This document shows positions 20,201 through 29,321 of a DNA stretch of 64,000 nucleotides, piece by piece (position 1 is the stretch's first letter; each line of letters begins with the position of its first letter). Below the pieces are notes generated by a model, which worked only from the letters and a program-made list of their open reading frames with translations, searched no databases and was not told the DNA's origin. This stretch comes from Streptococcus himalayensis (GTDB lineage: Bacteria > Bacillota > Bacilli > Lactobacillales > Streptococcaceae). The stretch is taken from the NCBI RefSeq assembly GCF_001708305.1, contig NZ_CP016953.1, positions 949,501 through 1,013,500 of the forward strand. Direction: 5' to 3'. The position numbers were made by a program, and so were the translations under genes.

Positions 20201-23151
20201 GTAGTATTGAAAAAGCTCATATTAATGCTACAATTGATACAACGGTCAACCCAGAACAATATTTTGGAGGCATTGTTGGAACGGCTGAAGGGACTAAAAC
20301 CAAGATTGAAGATGTCTATGTAGAAGGTCTTTTGGACAATAAAAAAGGTGGTCGTGTCGGTGCGCTTGCTGGTTTCTCCGGTAGAGCTGTTTTGAGCCGG
20401 ATTGTATCAGGCATGACTGTCAAAGGCGGAGCAGATTATGTCGGTTCAGGTAATCAAGAAAAGGCCTCGGATATCTACCGTATTGCAAATCGTTCAACAG
20501 CTAATGTGAAGTCCAATAAGATTTCCGAAGTGACAGCTGAAGTTGCTGCTGAAACAATCAAAGCCATGGGGCTAACCGCTACCTTAGCAGACAAAGAATC
20601 GTCTGTTGGTCAAACATCGAAAATGATTGATTACAGTAGCTTGCCAAACTATGAAGCAGCGCGTGAGATGGCTTATCGCAATACGGAAAAACTCTTGCCG
20701 TTCTACAATCGTGAATACATTGTCAAGCAAGGAAATAAGATTGCTCCGTCAAGTAAGCTATACACGACTAAGCTCGTCACAGTTGTTCCGATGAAAGACA
20801 AGCAAGTTGTGGCCGATTTCTACAAGGACAAGTCTGCTATCAATCGTCTGCTCTTAAACTATGAGGACGGTACGGTAGAATACCTAGCTGTCGCTCCAGG
20901 ATCAACCTTCGCTGCTGATACTATTCAAGAATACAAACTGACGGGAACAGACCTGCTCTACACGCCGGAACAATTTATGTCAGATCCGGCAGAAGTCATT
21001 GCAACAGCGATGAAGCGAGTAGAAGGATTGGAATATTTTTCAGAAGATGTCTGGAAGGTCACCCAAGGTCATCCTGAGAAGGAAACAGATACTCCGAATC
21101 TCTCACCAATTGAAACTTACCAGAAAGAAATTTTAGAAGTTCTTTATCTCAAAGATTCCTTTAAAGAAGTTCATAGCCGTGCCAAGGAAGTCTTTGAAGC
21201 AGCGCTTGCCCAAAGTGTCGCAGGAGACTTTACAACAACACCGCTCAAAGAGCAGATGAAGGATTATATGAAGAAGAATGCCGTTGCGATACTTGTGGGA
21301 GCAAGCTATCTTGACCGTCTATACAAGGTTCAGTTTGGTGATATGAATGTTGGTGAACTCGCCACCTTCTATCAAAACTTCTTTGGTAAGCAAGTCAATA
21401 GCCTTGAATGGCTAGCAAATCTTGGTCGTATGGGCAATGATGCTTTGGATATCAAGAACAATCCTGCGACCTATGAGAAATGGATTGCCCCAGTCTCTGG
21501 CTATGCGAATTTACGTGAATATCTAAGTGCTTACCGTACGCGCTTTACCGCTCTTAGTGAGAATGATTGGTTTAAGTCAGCTACTAAAGCTCATATTGCA
21601 GAAGTACAGTCCAAAGAATTACCAAATCAAACCTACCAAGTCTATGATCAGCTCAATCGTATTGATCACCCTCGCCTGATCTTACCACTTTTGAACTTGA
21701 CTTCTGAGGGAATCTACATCATGAGCAATATGACGACCCTGTCCTTTGGGATGTATGATCGGTATATGGACATGTCGCTTAAGGAAACCAACCCTGAGAA
21801 ATATGCGAGTGAATTAGAACGTGTCAATAATCTAGTAGACTACTTCGCCAAAACACAGGGGGACCACTTTGATTTCTGGTATCGAATTGCGAAACCAGAA
21901 GTTAGGGACCGCCTCTACAATCGAGGTGACATGCCAATTCCGTCATGGGATGGCTACCTCATTCCGCAATTTGGGAATAAGGCTTCGCACTGGATGCCGA
22001 AATTTGGAGAAGGGGCATCTAGTCGGATGACAGACTTCTTTGGCCCTATTGGAAAATACTATACTTCAAATGGTCTAGGAGCTTATGCGACGGGATACTT
22101 GGTTCATTTTGTTTTGGATGGGATGCTCAACCTATATGGTCAGTCTGTATTTACCCATGAAATGGTTCATAATTTGGATGGAACGATTTATCTAGGTGGT
22201 TACGGTCGTAGAGAAGCATTTGGGGCAGAAATCTATGCCCAAGGTCTTTTGCAATCAACCAGCTCAGCTACCAACCAAATTTTTGCCCTCAATACCCATG
22301 CAGACTTTTCGACAGTTGATGGTGGAAAATTTGCAAACAACCGTGTTCACAATCTATCACCAGATCGCTTCCGAAGCCAAGCAGACTTAAAAGATTACCT
22401 TCAAGGACGTATGGATGTCATTTATACCCTAGAAGCCTTGGAAGGAAATGCCTTGGTAAAACTGGACAAAGCAGATCAAGCCTTGTTCTATAAGAAGATT
22501 GAACCTATAAATGAGATAGGTGAGTCGAAAATTCGTCAAATGACCACAGAAGACTTGACCCCACTGACCTTTACGAGCGTGAATGATTTGGTGGATAATG
22601 ATATTCTTCTTGGCACTCACAGCTTCCATGGGAATAAAGATAAGATTAGTAAAAATGGCTATGAGACTGAGGTTCTATTTGCAGCGAATTATAGCGGTTT
22701 GACCAACCTACATGGTTCTGTGGATAGCTTGAGCATTAAGCGCTTGAGTAATGAACTACTAGCCGAAACAGGTTACGATGGCTTTATTGCCTACCTATCA
22801 AACCAATATCGGGCAGCAGCGCTGGCTGAAGGCAAGACCTTTAACGATGAATACATTCTCAAGAAAATTACCAATGGTCAGTATGCCGACTTCCATGCTT
22901 TCAAGAAAGCCATGTACAAACGCCGCTTAGATAAGGTTGCACAGTTGAAACCTGTCACCTTCACCTACAATAAGCAGACCTATACAGTGACTTCAGAAAC
23001 GCTGAACCGTCTGATAAACGAGGCTGTTCAGGCTGATCTTGCAGCCTTCAAGGCTAAGAAAGCGACAAATAGCCTCTTTGCATTAAAAGAAGCGATTTAC
23101 CGTGCTTATTTACTCGATACAGATGACTTTAGAAGTTCGATTTATCAATAA
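17257..23151 (+). CDS. Cell-surface zinc metalloprotease, M26 family (IgA1 protease/ZmpB/ZmpC-like)
   Basis: 1964 aa. The N-terminus has a YSIRK-type signal (FSIRKFSIGAASVLLG, 11-26). An LPKTG sorting motif lies at 93-97, followed by two hydrophobic segments (about 99-117 and 125-143); this N-terminal placement is characteristic of streptococcal IgA1 proteases and Zmp proteins. A long Pro/Glu/Val-rich region follows, with 23-residue then seven 19-residue repeats, a helical FIVAR-like segment (about 545-625), and an M26 N-terminal region with GLUG-like phrases (TLSNLNLADVAI). The catalytic site is HEMVH (1634-1638) with Glu1658 exactly 20 residues after the second His. No G5 domain noticed. 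The substrate (IgA1 or another host glycoprotein) cannot be inferred. Confidence 0.9.
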   Translation: MKELYRQVGRFSIRKFSIGAASVLLGMSLLATMSSKIVQADDKTCTKITYHYVSEEELTDAEKKLITSSLPSNQVSEDTTYYMVYRPDAKGVLPKTGMDISALVAGTGVVFLVCALSFHQKKKKWLVTAFLVTSLGQAVLIPEVSALTHNLFAHLTQEFCLPNGSVLPEKVRDIEGYHFVGYIVEHAPKMATGKGTQSPVSSVQNMGTETPKELVEQAMSQEALSSSELPNKEVTAEPSSPVEELPSTPAPVVPTNPVSPAVPTEPVIPTPEKNHEVPREDIPTVEKPVLPVEEVPRYEVPSENVPTVDKPVLPVEEVPHYEVPSENVPTVEKPDLRLEEVPAKTSPEEQPIPDAGSSSELPVAPVEPVVPVVPAESEAESPSTSEPVVPVVPAEPEAEAPSTSEPVVPVTPAEPEVEAPSTSEPVVPVIPAESEAEAPSTSEPVVPVTPAEPEVEAPSTSEPVVPVVPAEPEVEAPSTSEPVVPVTPVEPEVEAPSTSEPVVPVTPVEPEEPTDTVTPEPEKHVDVLGEAVLTVTKPLAPLELMVAADKLDQGSQKEVDTTNKTPESVAAYQAAKEKALAILAEANAVIVNQAASPEAITEAKQKAEEALKNLEAAEAALQNKALTKPTLDLQKLEKQDKDKSVRVTYQLTDPDNAFISATAQIYSGDTLVKEVILTKEELAGTVIPGLDYDVDYQLKTIFEYHTGAEQAREMLERVEPFVLERKQIELKNLRDLALYTYKNGVKTKVISLAEVGAVRDYFASFISETGKEVQLPIKEIVADGNGFKVVATHPELVQRNTAGDYDDDYSFRIGRIAPSQNGVYTSFKDLINSINANPSGTFTLGADLSAGEMDKPEASYVTVPFTGTLNGLHDGKNYTIYGLQAPLFESTNGATLSNLNLADVAIKSGKPDVATLVNTAQNTTIRNVALSGEIEAPNNVAGLVYDALNTTIQDIEADLAIRTTATTGKMLSGGLVGRLRDSSIEKAHINATIDTTVNPEQYFGGIVGTAEGTKTKIEDVYVEGLLDNKKGGRVGALAGFSGRAVLSRIVSGMTVKGGADYVGSGNQEKASDIYRIANRSTANVKSNKISEVTAEVAAETIKAMGLTATLADKESSVGQTSKMIDYSSLPNYEAAREMAYRNTEKLLPFYNREYIVKQGNKIAPSSKLYTTKLVTVVPMKDKQVVADFYKDKSAINRLLLNYEDGTVEYLAVAPGSTFAADTIQEYKLTGTDLLYTPEQFMSDPAEVIATAMKRVEGLEYFSEDVWKVTQGHPEKETDTPNLSPIETYQKEILEVLYLKDSFKEVHSRAKEVFEAALAQSVAGDFTTTPLKEQMKDYMKKNAVAILVGASYLDRLYKVQFGDMNVGELATFYQNFFGKQVNSLEWLANLGRMGNDALDIKNNPATYEKWIAPVSGYANLREYLSAYRTRFTALSENDWFKSATKAHIAEVQSKELPNQTYQVYDQLNRIDHPRLILPLLNLTSEGIYIMSNMTTLSFGMYDRYMDMSLKETNPEKYASELERVNNLVDYFAKTQGDHFDFWYRIAKPEVRDRLYNRGDMPIPSWDGYLIPQFGNKASHWMPKFGEGASSRMTDFFGPIGKYYTSNGLGAYATGYLVHFVLDGMLNLYGQSVFTHEMVHNLDGTIYLGGYGRREAFGAEIYAQGLLQSTSSATNQIFALNTHADFSTVDGGKFANNRVHNLSPDRFRSQADLKDYLQGRMDVIYTLEALEGNALVKLDKADQALFYKKIEPINEIGESKIRQMTTEDLTPLTFTSVNDLVDNDILLGTHSFHGNKDKISKNGYETEVLFAANYSGLTNLHGSVDSLSIKRLSNELLAETGYDGFIAYLSNQYRAAALAEGKTFNDEYILKKITNGQYADFHAFKKAMYKRRLDKVAQLKPVTFTYNKQTYTVTSETLNRLINEAVQADLAAFKAKKATNSLFALKEAIYRAYLLDTDDFRSSIYQ
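18087..18281 (+). repeat. Coding tandem repeat, 69-bp (23-aa) units in the metalloprotease
   Basis: About three units of the pattern YEVPSENVPTVDKPVLPVEE plus VPx, with the last unit diverging (DLRLEEVP). They lie in the proline-rich wall-spanning stalk. Confidence 0.75.
18398..18790 (+). repeat. Coding tandem repeat, 57-bp (19-aa) units in the metalloprotease
   Basis: Seven near-identical units of the form APSTSEPVVPVTPAEPEVE. High identity at the DNA level (for example GAACCAGTCGTTCCAGTTAC) predicts copy-number variation between strains. It also creates a spurious long antisense frame. Confidence 0.85.
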
Positions 23152-23159
23152 TCATGAGA

Positions 23160-23354
23160 AAAGAGGGAGTGGGACAAACCAGGATGGGCGCGTTGTGCTT
23201 GCTCAAAAAAATGCAATCTAGAAGATTAGGTATAAAAAATCGTGATGTCAAAGAAATGGATTAACCTCGCTCCTTCCTCTTTCCTACGCATGTTGACTAG
23301 CTTTCACAACTGAGAATTGTGAAAAGTTGGAAATAGAGCTAGCAAAGAAATGTG
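23160..23354 (+). repeat. Dispersed hairpin repeat, family A copy 2 (partial)
   Basis: It shares with copies at 4950 and 55775 the GAGGGAGTG start and, with the 4950 copy in particular, CGCATGTTGACTAGCTTTCA, an AATTGTGAAAAGTTGGAAAT segment and the GAGCTAGCAAAGAAAT end; the middle differs. It is truncated at 23354 by an IS-end-like palindrome, as if that had inserted into it. Confidence 0.6.
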
Positions 23355-23408
23355 TACCGACCTCCAAAAGTTAGACCAAACTCTAACGATAGGGAGGTCG
23401 GTATTTTT
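23355..23408 (+). terminator. Palindromic IS-end-like element acting as terminator
   Basis: TACCGACCTCC (23355-23365) pairs with GGAGGTCGGTA (23393-23403), enclosing a GTTAGA/TCTAAC second stem, followed by TTTTT. The sequence resembles the ends of IS150-group elements (TGTACCGACCTCCAAAAGTT) joined back to back. It probably terminates metalloprotease transcription. The same palindrome is embedded in both repeat B copies. Confidence 0.65.
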
Positions 23409-23448
23409 ATAGTAAAACATAGAATAGTATCAGTTTTTCTTAGGATAA

Positions 23449-24948
<1,500 letters not shown>

Positions 24949-24963
24949 TTTACGCTATTCTAA

Positions 24964-25000
24964 AAAACGAGTGGGACAATTTAGTCTCACTCGTTTTGCT
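24964..25000 (+). terminator. Bidirectional terminator between convergent genes
   Basis: A 14-bp stem pairs AAAACGAGTGGGAC (24964-24977) with GTCTCACTCGTTTT (24984-24997), one G-U pair. A and T runs flank both sides, so it can serve the glucosidase gene and the opposing HAD gene. Confidence 0.88.
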
Positions 25001-25049
25001 TAGTCGTAAAAGAATTAATTGGTTGTGTCGGTGCTTAAATGCCTGAGAA

Positions 25050-25862
25050 TTATAAAAATAATCGCATCAATTCGTGGGCAACGCCGTCTTCTTCATTGGT
25101 CAAGCTTAATTGCTCATCGGCATAAGGCAAGAGGGTTGGGTTAGCATTTTTCATGGCGTAGCCAGTACCTGCAAAGGCCAGCATTTGGGTGTCATTTTGC
25201 TCATCTCCAAAGGCAATCAAGTCATTACGGTCTTTGTTTAAAACCTTGAGAAGATACTCAAGAGCAAAGGCTTTGTGAACGCCTTTTGCCGAACATTCCA
25301 AGATATTGAGAGGACCACCCCAGGTATTGATTGACAGCTGATTCTTGTAAAAGTGATTGAGCTCATCGGCTAGGGCGTACTTATCCTCTACCCTTGTCTG
25401 CATTAAAATAGCGTTTGGATTGCTTGTGACCAATGCTGACTGGAGCTGATGGTGCTCTTTGAAGCTATCAATGCCAAACAGAGCTGGATTAACCACGTCC
25501 TCGTCTGTATTGGTAATATAAAACTTTCTGCGGTACTCGCTAGCGATAAAATCTGCCTCGATTTCTTCTTCGCGTTTGACCAAGTCCAGCAAGAAAGATT
25601 TGTCGAGCGGAACCGATTGTTCGAATTCCCATTTTTGTTCAGGAATATGGGTCAATGAACCATTGAAATTAATCATGGGAGTTTGAAGTTCCAATTCCTT
25701 ATAAAAATCAAGAGCCATTCGGTAGGGACGTCCTGTCGTGATAATCACATGATGCCCTTTTTTACTAATTTTTTGGATGGTTTCTTTGGTAAAGGGAGAT
25801 AACTGACTGTTGTTATTGAGTAGGGTGCCATCAAGGTCGATGGCGATTACTTTTGTGCTCAT
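25050..25862 (-). CDS. Cof-type HAD-IIB family phosphatase
   Basis: 270 aa. Motif I is AIDLDGTLLNN near the N-terminus, motif IV is GDEQND, and the cap is of type IIB. A YidA/Cof-like sugar-phosphate or cofactor phosphatase activity is expected but not defined. The ATG at 25862 is chosen because AAGGAG is 10 bases upstream; a GTG at 25871 lies only one base from that site. Transcribed alone on the minus strand and convergent with the glucosidase. Confidence 0.9.
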   Translation of the reverse strand: MSTKVIAIDLDGTLLNNNSQLSPFTKETIQKISKKGHHVIITTGRPYRMALDFYKELELQTPMINFNGSLTHIPEQKWEFEQSVPLDKSFLLDLVKREEEIEADFIASEYRRKFYITNTDEDVVNPALFGIDSFKEHHQLQSALVTSNPNAILMQTRVEDKYALADELNHFYKNQLSINTWGGPLNILECSAKGVHKAFALEYLLKVLNKDRNDLIAFGDEQNDTQMLAFAGTGYAMKNANPTLLPYADEQLSLTNEEDGVAHELMRLFL

Positions 25863-26052
25863 AGGCTTCACTCTCCTTTCAAGTGATAACTCCTATTATA
25901 TCAAATTTAAGTAGAAAAGACAGGATTGAATGGATAGGCTTTAGCTCTGACCTCTTTTTGGTAGCATCGTTTGGAATAAAACTAGTCTCTTTTCAGCGAG
26001 AACATTCGTATTTTGTTCTAGATTTCACGCTATTGCAAGAAACACGACTGTT

Positions 26053-26065
26053 ATTTATGAACGAT
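26053..26065 (+). promoter_or_regulatory. PurBox-like sequence (distal)
   Basis: ATTTATGAACGAT resembles the PurR box AWWWCCGAACWWT at 10 of 13 positions and equals the reverse complement of the proximal box at 12 of 13. The two lie in opposite orientation 70 bp apart upstream of the purine permease. Confidence 0.4.
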
Positions 26066-26100
26066 AACGAAAAAAATAGATAAAAAATCAGTCTATATCC

Positions 26101-26148
26101 TTGAAAAATGAATTTAATTAGGTTATAATCTATTTATCGTTCGTAAAT
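26101..26148 (+). promoter_or_regulatory. Purine permease promoter with overlapping PurBox-like operator
   Basis: -35 TTGAAA (26101-26106), 17-bp spacer, -10 TATAAT (26124-26129). The predicted start at about 26136 falls in ATCGTTCGTAAAT (26136-26148), whose complement ATTTACGAACGAT matches the PurR box at 11 of 13 positions. An operator over the start site would suit repression. Confidence 0.55.
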
Positions 26149-26167
26149 AAAGGAGATTTTTTGAAAA

Positions 26168-27628
26168 ATGGACAACTATTTTGGTCTAAAAGAAAATGGA
26201 ACGACAGTTTCAACAGAAATCATGGCAGGGATGACGACCTTCTTTGCCATGTCCTATATCTTGTTTGTCAATCCAAGTGTACTTAGTGTAGCAGGAATGC
26301 CTTCTCAAGCAGTATTCTTGGCAACCATTATTGCCAGTGCGGTATCTACCTTAATTATGGGCTTATTTGCTAATGTTCCATATGCGCTAGCACCAGGAAT
26401 GGGCTTGAATGCCTTTTTTACTTATACCGTTGTTATCGGTCTTGGCTTTACGTGGCAGGAGGCTCTTGCCATGGTGTTCCTCTGTGGCTTGTTTAACATC
26501 TTTATCACGGTTACGAAGGTACGTAAGAGTATTATTAAGGCGATTCCAGTCAGCCTACAACATGCGATTGGAGGAGGTATTGGGGTTTTCGTTGCCTATC
26601 TTGGTTTCAAAAATGCTAACCTGATCACATTTTTAACATCAGGTTCTGATATTATCACAGTCAATGGTGTGGCTCCTGCTGATGCAACAGCAGATACCTT
26701 CTCAAATGGTGTCTTTTCTGTCTTGGCAGGTGGTGGAGTTGTTCCTGCGATTTCAACCTTTACAGATCCAAGTGTTCTCTTAACCGTTTTTGGCTTGATT
26801 TTAACAGCTATCCTAGTCATTAAAAATGTTCGCGGGGGCATTCTCATTGGGATTATTGCAACCACTCTTGCGGGAATTCCAATCGGTGTAGTGGATATTT
26901 CTTCTGTTAACTTTGCAGAAAATCATATCGGTAGTGCCTTTGCAGAATTGGGAACCACCTTTCTTGCAGCTTTTGGGGGCATGGCTTCTCTCTTTAGCAA
27001 TACAGAACGCTTGCCATTGGTCCTTATGACAATTTTCGCATTCAGTTTGTCTGATACCTTTGATACGCTTGGAACCTTTATCGGAACTGGTCGTAAGACA
27101 GGTATTTTCTCAGCAGAAGATGAAGCCGCTCTTGAAAATGGAAAAGGCTTCAACTCAAAAATGGATAAGGCTCTCTTTGCCGATGCCATTGGTACATCAA
27201 TCGGTGCGATTTTCGGAACATCGAATACAACAACCTATGTGGAGTCTGCGGCAGGTATTTCAGCAGGTGGCCGGACTGGTTTGACGGCAGTGACAACAGC
27301 TGTCATGTTCTTACTTTCTATTTTAATCTTGCCATTTGTAGGGATTGTCCCAGCAGCGGCAACAGCTCCAGCCTTGATTATCGTTGGGGTGATGATGGTG
27401 TCTTCTTTCCTTGATGTGGATTGGAGCAACTTTGAAGATGCCCTACCTGCTTTCTTTGCAGCCTTCTTCATGGCACTTTGCTTCTCTATTTCATACGGCA
27501 TTGCAGCAGCCTTTATCTTCTATTGCTTGGTCAAAGTATCAACTGGCAAGACAAAAGAAATTCATCCAATTCTTTGGGGAGCAACAGCTCTGTTCATTTT
27601 GAACTTCATTATCTTAGCCATTTTGTAA
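26168..27628 (+). CDS. NCS2-family hypoxanthine/guanine permease (AzgA/PbuG-like)
   Basis: 486 aa, highly hydrophobic with about 12-14 membrane segments. The opening TEIMAGMTTFFAMSYILFVNP and the motif TSIGAIFGTSNTTTYVESAAG are typical of the AzgA-like branch of NCS2 transporters, which import guanine, hypoxanthine or adenine by proton symport. RBS AGGAG lies before the ATG. PurBox-like sites upstream agree with control by purine supply. It supplies bases for salvage; no salvage enzyme is adjacent. Confidence 0.88.
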   Translation: MDNYFGLKENGTTVSTEIMAGMTTFFAMSYILFVNPSVLSVAGMPSQAVFLATIIASAVSTLIMGLFANVPYALAPGMGLNAFFTYTVVIGLGFTWQEALAMVFLCGLFNIFITVTKVRKSIIKAIPVSLQHAIGGGIGVFVAYLGFKNANLITFLTSGSDIITVNGVAPADATADTFSNGVFSVLAGGGVVPAISTFTDPSVLLTVFGLILTAILVIKNVRGGILIGIIATTLAGIPIGVVDISSVNFAENHIGSAFAELGTTFLAAFGGMASLFSNTERLPLVLMTIFAFSLSDTFDTLGTFIGTGRKTGIFSAEDEAALENGKGFNSKMDKALFADAIGTSIGAIFGTSNTTTYVESAAGISAGGRTGLTAVTTAVMFLLSILILPFVGIVPAAATAPALIIVGVMMVSSFLDVDWSNFEDALPAFFAAFFMALCFSISYGIAAAFIFYCLVKVSTGKTKEIHPILWGATALFILNFIILAIL

Positions 27629-27733
27629 ATAATCATTCCAGTGCAGACAAGTTGGGTTCAGCGAACCCAGTAAAAAAATCAGAGTGATGGAAAATGTACT
27701 GAATAATCTAATAAAAAATTAGGATAAACATCT

Positions 27734-27790
27734 AAAAACCGAATGATGGATACTTAGTCTCTTTTGAGAAAGTACCACCATTCGGTTTTT
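27734..27790 (+). terminator. Bidirectional terminator after the purine permease
   Basis: A perfect 12-bp stem AAAAACCGAATG (27734-27745) / CATTCGGTTTTT (27779-27790) with a partly paired ATGG/CCAC extension. Confidence 0.85.
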
Positions 27791-27806
27791 ATCGTATTAT
27801 TTTTCA

Positions 27807-29221
27807 GGCTCTTTGTCAACTGTAGTGGGTAGATGAAAAGCTAACACCTAGAGAGGACCAAATTGGTCTTCTCTCGTTTTATGTTTAAAGCAATGAAAAT
27901 CCGCTTTTTAAAGTTTTCAAAGTTTCGAAAGCCAAAGGCATTGCGTTTGATGACTTTGATGAGATTATTCGTCGCCTCAAGTTTGGCATTTGAGTAAGGC
28001 AATTCCATGGCGTTGAGAATCTTATCCTTGTCCTTCAAAAAGGTATTAAATACGGTCTGGAAAATCGGGTCGACAGTCTGCCGAGTGTCTTGGATAAGTC
28101 CAAAAAACTGGTCAGCTTGCTTCTCCTGGAAGTGAAAAAGCAGTAGTTGATAGAGCTCGTAGTGTTCTCTCAGTTCTTGAGAATAGCCGAGCAGTTTAGC
28201 GACAATCTCCTTATTGGTCAAATGCATCCGAAAGGTCGGGCGGTAAAACCGCTTGTCACTGAGTTTTCGACTGTCCTGTTGTATCAATTTCCAGTAGCGT
28301 TTGAGCGTCTTGTATTCATGCGATTTGCGGTCAAAAGCATTCATGATTTGGGTACGGACACGGTTCATAGCACGGCTGAGATGTTGCACAACGTGGAAAC
28401 GATCAAGCACGATTTTAGCATGAGGAAAAAGTTGTTTGGCTAGTTGATAGTAAGGGCTAAACATGTCCATAGTGATGAATTTAACGCGGTTTCTGACCTG
28501 TCTAGGGTATCTCAGAAAGTGATTTCGGATGGTTGCTTGCGTTCTTCCATCAAGGATAGCGATGACATTTAGGGAGTTGAAATCTTGAGCGATAAAGCTC
28601 ATTTTCCCTTTCTTGAAGGCATACTCATCCCAAGACATGACTTCTGGAAGCTTAGACCACTCCGTTTCAAACTTAAACTCGTTGAGTTTTCGAATAACTG
28701 TAGATGTAGAAATGGAAAGTCTGTGTGCGATATGTGTCATTGCTTGCTTTTCGATGAGTAATTGTGCGATTTTCTGGTTGACAGCGACAGAGATTTGATG
28801 GTTTTTCTTAACAATAGGAGTTTCAGCGACCGCTATTTTCCCACATTCCTTGCATTTGAAACGACGCTTTCGAAGGCGGATAAGTAGCGGGTAGCCAGCA
28901 GTTTCTAAGTAGGGGATTTTAGAGGCTTTCTGGAAGTCGTACTTAGCCATTTGTCCCTTGCAGGAAGGGCATTTAGGGGCTGTGTAATCCAAGTGACCGT
29001 GGAGTTCTAAGTGTGTTCCCATGTCGCATTCATTAGTGATCGTGATATTTTTGTCTTTCATTTTGAGAAAATTTGTGATAAGATTTAGTTGTTCCATATG
29101 AGTCTTTCTAAATGATATTTTTGTCGCTTTTCATTATAGGTCATATGGGACTTTTTTTCTACACTGAAAAAGGCTCCATAATCTCCACAGTGGATTTACC
29201 CACTACAGATATTATAGAGCC
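27807..29221 (-). mobile_element. ISL3-family insertion sequence, intact, 1415 bp
   Basis: Terminal inverted repeats are GGCTCT, then CTGTAGTGGGTAGAT (left, from 27807) and, read inward from 29221, GGCTCT, then CTGTAGTGGGTAAAT. Both ends are flanked by a perfect 8-bp direct repeat ATTTTTCA (27799-27806 and 29222-29229), the duplication size of ISL3 elements. The single transposase gene is intact. This indicates a fairly recent insertion between the purine permease and tsaE. The right end also has a second inverted copy of the terminal repeat (29171-29221 palindrome). Confidence 0.95.
27841..29097 (-). CDS. ISL3-family transposase (IS1167/IS1193-like)
   Basis: 418 aa. An N-terminal zinc finger (CPSCKGQ, CKECGK) is followed by a helix-turn-helix (MTHIAHRLSISTSTVIRKL) and a DDE catalytic domain with MSWDEYAFKKG, ITMDMFSPY and, near the C-terminus, LEATNNLIKVIKRNAFGFRN. 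The length is normal and no stop interrupts it, so it should be active. It lies inside well-conserved inverted repeats on the strand opposite to the neighbouring housekeeping genes. Confidence 0.95.
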   Translation of the reverse strand: MEQLNLITNFLKMKDKNITITNECDMGTHLELHGHLDYTAPKCPSCKGQMAKYDFQKASKIPYLETAGYPLLIRLRKRRFKCKECGKIAVAETPIVKKNHQISVAVNQKIAQLLIEKQAMTHIAHRLSISTSTVIRKLNEFKFETEWSKLPEVMSWDEYAFKKGKMSFIAQDFNSLNVIAILDGRTQATIRNHFLRYPRQVRNRVKFITMDMFSPYYQLAKQLFPHAKIVLDRFHVVQHLSRAMNRVRTQIMNAFDRKSHEYKTLKRYWKLIQQDSRKLSDKRFYRPTFRMHLTNKEIVAKLLGYSQELREHYELYQLLLFHFQEKQADQFFGLIQDTRQTVDPIFQTVFNTFLKDKDKILNAMELPYSNAKLEATNNLIKVIKRNAFGFRNFENFKKRIFIALNIKREKTNLVLSRC

Positions 29222-29285
29222 ATTTTTCATCAAAATACTTTTTCAGTGAGCTCGGTTCAGCTTGTCTGTTTTTTTCGGTGGAAGA

Positions 29286-29314
29286 CTGACAAATATCGCC
29301 TTCTGTGGTATAAT
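29286..29314 (+). promoter_or_regulatory. tsaE promoter predicting a leaderless mRNA
   Basis: -35 CTGACA (29286-29291), 17-bp spacer, extended -10 TGG-TATAAT (29306-29314). The start is expected at about A29322, which is the A of the tsaE ATG. No Shine-Dalgarno precedes that ATG. The ISL3 insertion ends 64 bp upstream of the -35, so it did not remove the promoter. Confidence 0.65.
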
Positions 29315-29321
29315 AATCATC

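Noticed and set aside
27653-27669. TGGGTTC/GAACCCA hairpin after the purine permease
   Set aside because: It is not followed by a T tract on either strand; the real terminator is at 27734-27790.
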